From Liolophura sinensis (lineage: Eukaryota; Mollusca; Polyplacophora; Chitonida; Chitonidae): a DNA stretch of 16,129 bases. Positions 11,133 through 16,129 of this stretch are shown here, piece after piece (the first letter of the stretch is position 1; every line of letters begins with the position of its first letter). Made by a program: the position numbers and the translations under genes. The notes beneath the pieces are model-generated. The model searched no databases, was not told the origin of the DNA, and saw nothing but the letters and a program-made list of their open reading frames with translations. The stretch covers positions 1 through 16,129 of the forward strand of contig NW_027018546.1 in the NCBI RefSeq assembly GCF_032854445.1, given 5' to 3'.

Positions 11133-11144
11133 TCTACATGTAGA
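11133..11144. repeat. 12-bp perfect palindrome TCTACATGTAGA (reference copy)
   Basis: The sequence equals its own reverse complement, and I found no change in it in any copy. It sits at monomer positions 131-142, just 5' of the TATA-like motif. A homodimeric DNA-binding protein site is possible; the sequence alone does not show it. Confidence 0.75.
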
Positions 11145-11160
11145 AAAACCACACCATTTG

Positions 11161-11173
11161 TATATAAAAAAAA
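11161..11173 (+). promoter_or_regulatory. TATA-like motif fused to the variable A-run (reference copy)
   Basis: TATATAAAA leads into a run of 7-9 A. It matches a TATA-box consensus and is present in all copies except units 14, 19 and 29, which read TATACAAA. It lies 17 bp 3' of the 12-bp palindrome and 6 bp 5' of the hairpin. Satellite transcripts are common in eukaryotes, but no transcription is visible here. A low-complexity AT stretch would look the same by chance. Confidence 0.3.
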
Positions 11174-11179
11174 CACAAG

Positions 11180-11209
11180 GTACTTGATACAGTCCGCTGT
11201 AAAAAGTAC
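11180..11209. repeat. Conserved imperfect hairpin with polymorphic tetraloop (reference copy)
   Basis: Outer arms GTACTT and AAGTAC (6 bp) and inner arms TACAG and CTGTA (5 bp) are separated by a 2x2 internal loop (GA opposite AA) and capped by TCCG. It recurs in every complete monomer, starting at 177, 727, 1277, 1828, 2378, 2928, 3478, 4029, 4579, 5128, 5678, 6229, 6779, 7328, 7879, 8430, 8980, 9531, 10080, 10630, 11180, 11729, 12279, 12829, 13378, 13927, 14477, 15027 and 15578. The only class difference inside it is in the loop, TCCG versus TGCG (site 192). It could form as a cruciform in DNA or a stem in either strand's transcript; neither is shown. A protein-binding dyad or chance are alternatives. 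Confidence 0.75.
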
Positions 11210-11466
11210 AATTGAACACTGACCCACATCAATAAGGTGCCAAAAGATGCGCAATTGGGCCAGACATCTCCAGCTGTTGAAAAATTGCAAATTTCCTTGG
11301 TTTCCATGGAGTAAGAGCCGTTGCTGGGCACGTGATCTTGACATCAATGATTATTCATTTGTGGCTACAGCCAAAAGTATTGGTCGGAGAGCAACGCGGT
11401 TTGCACCATTCGATTTCTCGTCAAAAAATACGTCGGATTAGCCTCTTACCAGCAGCATTGGAACAG

Positions 11467-11500
11467 TTTTTCCACTTTTGGATTTTTGCCTGGTCTTTTT
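11467..11500. other. Cluster of T-tracts, possible intrinsic bend (reference copy)
   Basis: T5, T4, T5 and T5 tracts lie at 11467-11471, 11476-11479, 11483-11487 and 11496-11500. Centres are about 8.5, 7.5 and 13 bp apart, 29 bp in total, so they are only roughly in helical phase. Curved DNA of this type is common in satellites. The cluster recurs in every monomer with at most single changes. Confidence 0.4.
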
Positions 11501-11552
11501 GCGAATTGAAATCGGCTACATTAACTATGTACAATCGCGACTGGTCATTACT

Positions 11553-12101
11553 ATATTCAACTTTTCATTATAAGTTATGTGCCCTTCGGTAGCACAGACG
11601 ACGTCAAATCTTTGGGCCAAGCCCATTTAACTCACCCAGGAGTTGTCTTACTTCTAAGTCGAAGATAAACTCAATGTCTTTATCTACATGTAGAAAAACC
11701 ACACCATCTGTATATAAAAAAACACAAGGTACTTGATACAGTCCGCTGTAAAAAGTACAATTGAACACTGACCCACATCAATAAGGTGCCAAAAGATGCG
11801 CAATTGGGCCAGGCATCTCCAGCTGTTGAAAAATTGCAAATTTCCTTGGTTTCCATGGAGTAAGAGCCGTTGCTGGGCACGTGATCTTGACATCAATGAT
11901 TATTCATTTGTGGCTACAGCCAAAAGTATTGGTCGGAGAGCAACGCGGTTTGCACCATTCGATTTCTCGTCAAAAAATACGTCGGATTAGCCTCTTACCA
12001 GCAGCATTGGAACAGTTTTTCCACTTTTGGATTTTTGCCTGGTCTTTTTGCGAATTGAAATCGGCTACATTAACTATGTACAATCGCGACTGGTCATTAC
12101 T
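11553..12101. repeat. Monomer 22, alpha class with A42 (CATCTG form)
   Basis: 549 bp with A7, GAGT at 88-91, T114, C192 and G262, but A42, which other alpha copies lack. CCATCTG replaces CCATTTG just before the TATA-like motif, a variant shared only with unit 25. Confidence 0.95.
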
Positions 12102-12651
12102 ATATTCAACTTTTCATTATAAATTATGTGCCCTTCGGTAGCCCAGACGACGTCAAATCTTTGGGCCAAGCCCATTTAACTCACCCAGCAAATGTCTTAC
12201 TTCTAAGTCGAAGACAAACTCAATGTCTTTATCTACATGTAGAAAAACCACACCATTTGTATATAAAAAAAACACAAGGTACTTGATACAGTGCGCTGTA
12301 AAAAGTACAATTGAACACTGACCCACATCAATAAGGTGCCAAAAGATGCGCAATTGGGCCAGGCATCTCCAGCTGTTGAAAAATTGCAAATTTCCTTGGT
12401 TTCCATGGAGTAAGAGCCGTTGCTGGGCACGTGATCTTGACATCAATGATTATTCATTTGTGGCTACAGCCAAAAGTATTGGTCGGAGAGCAACGCGGTT
12501 TGCACCATTCGATTTCTCGTCAAAAAATACGTCGGATTAGCCTCTTACCAGCAGCATTGGAACAGTTTTTCCACTTTTGGATTTTTGCCTGGTATTTTTG
12601 CGAATTGAAATCGGCTACATTAACTATGTACAATCGCGACTGGTCATTACT
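12102..12651. repeat. Monomer 23, beta 5' part with non-beta 3' part
   Basis: 550 bp with A8, A22, C42, G192 and G262 as in beta, but G394 and C447 as in other classes. It has a private A at site 493 (GGTATTTTT). The class switch lies between monomer positions 262 and 394. Confidence 0.94.
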
Positions 12652-13201
12652 ATATTCAACTTTTCATTATAAGTTATGTGCCCTTCGGTAGCACAGACGA
12701 CGTCAAATCTTTGGGCCAAGCCCATTTAACTCACCCAGCAAATGTCTTACTTCTAAGTCGAAGACAAACTCAATGTCTTTATCTACATGTAGAAAAACCA
12801 CACCATTTGTATATAAAAAAAACACAAGGTACTTGATACAGTGCGCTGTAAAAAGTACAATTGAACACTGACCCACATCAATAAGGTGCCAAAAGATGCG
12901 CAATTGGGCCAGACATCTCCAGCTGTTGAAAAATTGCAAATTTCCTTGGTTTCCATGGAGTAAGAGCCGTTGCTGGGCACGTGATCTTGACATCAATGAT
13001 TATTCATTTGTGGCTACAGCCAAAAGTATTGGTCGGAGAGCAACGCGGTTTGCACCATTCGATTTCTCGTCAAAAAATACGTCGGATTAGCCTCTTACCA
13101 ACAGCATTGGAACAGTTTTTCCACTTTTGGATTTTTGCCTGGTGTTTTTGCGAATTGAAATCGGCTACATTAACTATGTACAATCGCGACTGGTCATTAC
13201 T
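12652..13201. repeat. Monomer 24, delta class
   Basis: 550 bp with A8, A42, G192, A262, A450, C471 and G493. It shares G493 with unit 13 but lacks the T471 seen in other delta copies. It is the third member of the second consecutive trimer. Confidence 0.95.
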
Positions 13202-13750
13202 ATATTCAACTTTTCATTATAAGTTATGTGCCCTTCGGTAGCCCAGACGACGTCAAATCTTTGGGCCAAGCCCATTTAACTCACCCAGGAGATATCTTAC
13301 TTCTAAGTCGAAGATAAACTCAATGTCTTTATCTACATGTAGAAAAACCACACCATCTGTATATAAAAAAACACAAGGTACTTGATACAGTCCGCTGTAA
13401 AAAGTACAATTGAACACTGACCCACATCAATAAGGTGCCAAAAGATGCGCAATTGGGCCAGGCATCTCCAGCTGTTGAAAAATTGCAAATTTCCTTGGTT
13501 TCCATGGAGTAAGAGCCGTTGCTGGGCACGTGATCTTGACATCAATGATTATTCATTTGTGGCTACAGCCAAAAGTATTGGTCGGAGAGCAACGCGGTTT
13601 GCACCATTCGATTTCTCGTCAAAAAATACGTCGGATTAGCCTCTTACCAGCAGCATTGGAACAGTTTTTCCACTTTTGGATTTTTGCCTGGTCTTTTTGC
13701 GAATTGAAATCGGCTACATTAACTATGTACAATCGCGACTGGTCATTACT
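13202..13750. repeat. Monomer 25, alpha class (GAGATA, CATCTG form)
   Basis: 549 bp with A7, C42, T114, C192 and G262. The diagnostic block reads GAGATATC where other alpha copies read GAGTTGTC. It shares CCATCTG with unit 22, three units upstream. Confidence 0.95.
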
Positions 13751-14299
13751 ATATTCAACTTTTCATTATAAATTATGTGCCCTTCGGTAGCCCAGACGAC
13801 GTCAAATCTTTGGGCCAAGCCCATTTAACTCACCCAGCAAATGTCTTACTTCTAAGTCGAAGACAAACTCAATGTCTTTATCTACATGTAGAAAAACCAC
13901 ACCATTTGTATATAAAAAAACACAAGGTACTTGATACAGTGCGCTGTAAAAAGTACAATTGAACACTGACCCACATCAATAAGGTGCCAAAAGATGCGCA
14001 ATTGGGCCAGGCATCTCCAGCTGTTGAAAAATTGCAAATTTCCTTGGTTTCCATGGAGTAAGAGCCGTTGCTGGGCACGTGATCTTGACATTAATGATTA
14101 TTCATTTGTGGCTACAGCCAAAAGTATTGGTCGGAGAGCAACACGGTTTGAACCATTCGATTTCTCGTCAAAAAATACGTCGGATCAGCCTCTTATCAGC
14201 AGCATTGGAACAGTTTTTCCACTTTTGGATTTTTGCCTGGTCTTTTTGCGAATTGAAATCGGCTACATTAACTATGTACAATCGCGACTGGTCATTACT
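13751..14299. repeat. Monomer 26, beta class (A7)
   Basis: 549 bp with A7, A22, G192, G262, A394 and T447. It shares CATTAATG with unit 15. Two further changes are TTGAACCATT for TTGCACCATT, and C at 14186 (CGGATCAG), which removes an in-frame TAG and so lengthens a fortuitous open frame. Confidence 0.95.
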
Positions 14300-14849
14300 A
14301 TATTCAACTTTTCATTATAAGTTATGTGCCCTTCGGTAGCCCAGACGACGTCAAATCTTTGGGCCAAGCCCATTTAACTCACCCAGGAGTTGTCTTACTT
14401 CTAAGTCGAAGATAAACTCAATGTCTTTATCTACATGTAGAAAAACCACACCATTTGTATATAAAAAAAACACAAGGTACTTGATACAGTCCGCTGTAAA
14501 AAGTACAATTGAACACTGACCCACATCAATAAGGTGCCCAAAGATGCGCAATTGGGCCAGGCATCTCCAGCTGTTGAAAAATTGCAAATTTCCTTGGTTT
14601 CCATGGAGTAAGAGCCGTTGCTGGGCACGTGATCTTGACATCAATGATTATTCATTTGTGGCTACAGCCAAAAGTATTGGTCGGAGAGCAACGCGGTTTG
14701 CACCATTCGATTTCTCGTCAAAAAATACGTCGGATTAGCCTCTTACCAACAGCATTGGAACAGTTTTTCTACTTTTGGATTTTTGCCTGGTCTTTTTGCG
14801 AATTGAAATCGGCTACATTAACTATGTACAATCGCGACTGGTCATTACT
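14300..14849. repeat. Monomer 27, alpha 5' / delta 3' chimera
   Basis: 550 bp. The 5' part is alpha (C42, GAGT at 88-91, T114, C192, G262), but the A-run is A8. The 3' part is delta (A450, T471). The switch lies between monomer positions 262 and 450. It has a private C in GTGCCCAAAG. This is the clearest recombinant copy in the window. Confidence 0.95.
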
Positions 14850-15401
14850 ATATTCAACTTTTCATTATAAGTTATGTGCCCTTCGGTAGCACAGACGACG
14901 TCAAATCTTTGGGCCAAGCCCATTTAACTCACCCAGCAAATGTCTTACTTCTAAGTCGAAGACAAACTCAATGTCTTTATCTACATGTAGAAAAACCACA
15001 CCATTTGTATATAAAAAAAACACAAGGTACTTGATACAGTGCGCTGTAAAAAGTACAATTGAACACTGACCCACATCAATAAGGTGCCAAAAGATGCGCA
15101 ATTGGGCCAGACATCTCCAGCTGTTGAAAAATTGCAAATTTCCTTGGTTTCCCATGGAGTAAGAGCCGTTGCTGGGCACGTGATCTTGACATCAATGATT
15201 ATTCATTTGTGGCTACAGCCAAAAAGTATTGGTCGGAGAGCAACGCGGTTTGCACCATTCGATTTCTCGTCAAAAAATACGTCGGATTAGCCTCTTACCA
15301 ACAGCATTGGAACAGTTTTTCTACTTTTGGATTTTTGCCTGGTCTTTTTGCGAATTGAAATCGGCTACATTAACTATGTACAATCGCGACTGGTCATTAC
15401 T
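14850..15401. repeat. Monomer 28, delta class with two 1-bp insertions
   Basis: 552 bp with A8, A42, G192, A262, A450 and T471. It has an extra C in CCC at 15151-15153 and an extra A in the run at 15221-15225. Without these it matches unit 18. Confidence 0.95.
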
Positions 15402-15952
15402 ATATTCAACTTTTCATTATAAGTTATGTGCCCTTCGGTAGCCCAGACGACGTCAAATCTTTGGGCCAAGCCCATTTAACTCACCCAGGAGTTGTCTTAC
15501 TTCTAAGTCGAAGATAAACTCAATGTCTTTATCTACATGTAGAAAAACCACACCATTTGTATACAAAAAAACACAAGGTACTTGATACAGTCCGCTGTAA
15601 AAAGTACAATTGAACACTGACCCACATCAATAAGGTGCCAAAAGATGCGCAATTGGGCCAGGCATCTCCAGCTGTTGAAAAAATTGCAAATTTCCTTGGT
15701 TTCCATGGAGTAAGAGCCGTTGCTGGGCACGTGATCTTGACATCAATGATTATTCATTTGTGGCTACAGCCAAAAGTATTGGTCGGAGAGCAACGCGGTT
15801 TGCACCATTCGATTTCTCGTCAAAAAATACGTCGGATTAGCCTCTTACCAGCAGCATTGGAACAGTTTTTTCCACTTTTGGATTTTTGCCTGGTCTTTTT
15901 GCGAATTGAAATCGGCTACATTAACTATGTACAATCGCGACTGGTCATTACT
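15402..15952. repeat. Monomer 29, alpha class (TATAC form) with two 1-bp insertions
   Basis: 551 bp with A7, GAGT at 88-91, T114, C192, G262 and TATACAAA. It has an extra A in the run at 15678-15683 and an extra T at 15866-15871. Without these it matches unit 14. Confidence 0.95.
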
Positions 15953-16129
15953 ATATTCAACTTTTCATTATAAATTATGTGCCCTTCGGTAGCCCAGACG
16001 ACGTCAAATCTTTGGGCCAAGCCCATTTAACTCACCCAGCAAATGTCTTACTTCTAAGTCGAAGACAAACTCAATGTCTTTATCTACATGTAGAAAAACC
16101 ACACCATTTGTATATAAAAAAAACACAAG
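15953..16129. repeat. Monomer 30, beta class, partial at window edge
   Basis: The first 177 bases of a further copy, cut by the window end just before its hairpin. It has A22, C42, CAAA at 88-91 and A8, as expected for the beta copy that follows an alpha copy. Confidence 0.93.

Larger units (their letters stand above)
9904..11552. repeat. Higher-order repeat trimer, copy 1 (units 19-21: alpha-beta-gamma)
   Basis: 1,649 bp. Three monomers of different class in fixed order, directly followed by two more blocks with the same alpha-beta-third order. Nested periodicity of this type is a higher-order repeat, known from many centromeric satellites; a centromeric role here is inference only. Clean, unmixed alpha, beta and gamma signatures make this the best reference trimer. 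Confidence 0.85.
11003..11552. repeat. Monomer 21, gamma class (reference copy)
   Basis: 550 bp with A8, A42, C192, A262, G394, C447 and G450. I counted 223 G+C (40.5%) and 19 CpG in this copy and used it to define the monomer coordinates. It looks identical to unit 6. Confidence 0.96.
11553..13201. repeat. Higher-order repeat trimer, copy 2 (units 22-24: alpha-beta-delta)
   Basis: 1,649 bp, exactly the length of the preceding trimer. The third member is delta instead of gamma, and the beta member has a non-beta 3' part. The CATCTG variant in its alpha copy recurs one trimer later at unit 25, supporting duplication in steps of three monomers. Confidence 0.82.
13202..14849. repeat. Higher-order repeat trimer, copy 3 (units 25-27: alpha-beta-chimera)
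   Basis: 1,648 bp; it is one base shorter because beta unit 26 has an A7 run. The third member begins as alpha and ends as delta, so the regular trimer order breaks down here. It is followed by delta unit 28 and a fresh alpha-beta pair. Confidence 0.78.
1..16129. repeat. Tandem satellite DNA array, ~550-bp monomer, 29 complete copies plus one partial
   Basis: The string ATATTCAACTTTTCATTATA recurs at 1, 550, 1100, 1650, 2201 and so on to 15953, every 549-552 bp and always in the same orientation, with no intervening sequence (unit 13 has one substitution in it). Copies differ at only a few sites each; units 6 and 21 look identical by eye. The monomer is about 40% G+C. No unique sequence is seen at either edge, so the array extends beyond the window on both sides. 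Long homogenised arrays of this kind are satellite DNA in eukaryotes. I do not recognise the family, so centromeric, pericentromeric, subtelomeric or sex/B-chromosome location is open. No gene is embedded in it. Confidence 0.97.

Noticed and set aside
11219-11231. Plant snRNA-type upstream element (GACCCACATCA resembles the plant USE at 9 of 11 positions)
   Set aside because: The TATA-like motif lies 5' of it rather than at the required distance 3', and there is no snRNA sequence downstream. Probably chance.
11054-11347. Minus-strand open frame of 97 codons repeated in most monomers
   Set aside because: It exists only where the A-run is A8; A7 and A9 copies shift the frame and give different C-termini. 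It starts from a non-ATG codon at full length, and matches no family I recognise. A conserved gene would not tolerate run-length variation between adjacent copies.
11341-11380. Internal subrepeats in the monomer (ACATCAAT at 11226 and 11341, GTACAAT at 11206 and 11529)
   Set aside because: Shared strings are 7-8 bases with unrelated spacings (115 and 323 bp) and no extended similarity around them, as expected by chance.
11003-11552. 5S rRNA, U-snRNA, spliced-leader or tRNA gene hidden in the monomer, which would make the array a gene cluster
   Set aside because: I looked for the well-known core strings of these genes, including U6-like, nematode, trypanosome and dinoflagellate leader cores, and found none. 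A weak B-box-like ATTCGATTTC lacks the leading GG and has no proper A box upstream.
11003-11552. Hammerhead ribozyme, as found in some animal and plant satellites of similar size
   Set aside because: No CTGANGA core paired with a GAAA element was found on either strand. The closest string on the minus strand, CTGATAA in T447 copies, does not fit. A covariance-model search for all ribozyme families would be the decisive test.
11003-11552. CENP-B box
   Set aside because: No match to the core pattern TTCG, four bases, A, two bases, CGGG was found on either strand. Centromere function therefore cannot be argued from this motif.
11332-11592. Plus-strand open frame of 86 codons repeated in most monomers and crossing the monomer junction
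   Set aside because: It begins at GTG and is stopped in units 1, 5 and 10 and shifted in unit 15. The common class differences inside it all change the amino acid (R/H, P/S, A/T, H/Y, S/C/Y). That is the opposite of purifying selection.
13994-14320. Longer 108-codon plus-strand frame in unit 26
   Set aside because: It is long only because T to C at 14186 removes the TAG that ends the same frame in the other copies. Nothing else distinguishes it.
15635-15973. 112-codon plus-strand frame in unit 29
   Set aside because: It is created by two one-base insertions (15678-15683 and 15866-15871) that join frames used separately in other copies. Likely indel or assembly artefact.
1-16129. CRISPR array
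   Set aside because: Repeats are 550 bp, directly adjacent and without unique spacers, which does not fit CRISPR architecture.
1-16129. Transposon or LTR-derived tandem
   Set aside because: No terminal inverted repeats, target-site duplications, primer-binding site, polypurine tract or transposase/reverse-transcriptase remnants are visible in the monomer. Distant origin from a mobile element cannot be excluded without a database search.

Overview
The whole 16,129-base window is one uninterrupted head-to-tail tandem array. It holds 29 complete copies and one 177-base partial copy of a monomer of about 550 bp. I see no protein-coding gene, tRNA, rRNA, snRNA, transposon, CRISPR array or unique flanking sequence, and both window edges fall inside the array. 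This organisation (long monomer, copies mostly about 97-100% identical by eye, no spacers) is typical of eukaryotic satellite DNA in centromeric, pericentromeric or subtelomeric heterochromatin. I do not recognise the monomer and cannot name the species. One typical copy (11003-11552) is 40.5% G+C and keeps 19 CpG in 550 bp, about 0.8 of random expectation. That is mild depletion, fitting a lightly methylated (for example invertebrate) genome or a young array. It is a weak clue only.

I set monomer boundaries at the recurring ATATTCAACT; this phase is arbitrary. About a dozen diagnostic sites sort the copies into classes. Sites are given as monomer position in an A8 copy: 22 G/A; 42 C/A; 88-91 CAAA/GAGT; 114 C/T; A-run of 7-9 at 164-171; 192 C/G; 262 A/G; 394 G/A; 447 C/T; 450 G/A; 471 C/T; 493 C/G/A. 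Alpha copies carry GAGT at 88-91, T114, usually A7, C192 and G262. Beta copies carry A22, C42, G192 and G262, usually with A394 and T447. Gamma copies carry A42, C192, A262 and G450. Delta copies carry A42, G192 and A262 plus A450. The rest ('nu') are intermediates.

Layout: units 1-3 (1-1649) read alpha-beta-gamma. Units 3-13 (1100-7151) contain no alpha copy and are a mixture of gamma, nu, one beta, one mixed and one delta copy, with an internal five-unit duplication. From unit 14 (7152) onward alpha-beta pairs recur. Units 19-27 (9904-14849) form three consecutive trimers of about 1,649 bp, a higher-order repeat, and units 28-30 begin another delta-alpha-beta stretch. Units 12, 22, 23 and 27 are mosaics that indicate unequal crossover or gene conversion.

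Within each monomer the notable structures are an imperfect 30-bp hairpin with a polymorphic tetraloop, a 12-bp perfect palindrome followed by a TATA-like motif and A-run, and closely spaced T-tracts. In 25 of 29 complete copies the length equals exactly 542 plus the A-run length. The four exceptions (units 15, 17, 28, 29) carry +1 homopolymer insertions, four of the six in the last two complete units. The short open frames on both strands are by-products of the repeat and show no sign of coding constraint.
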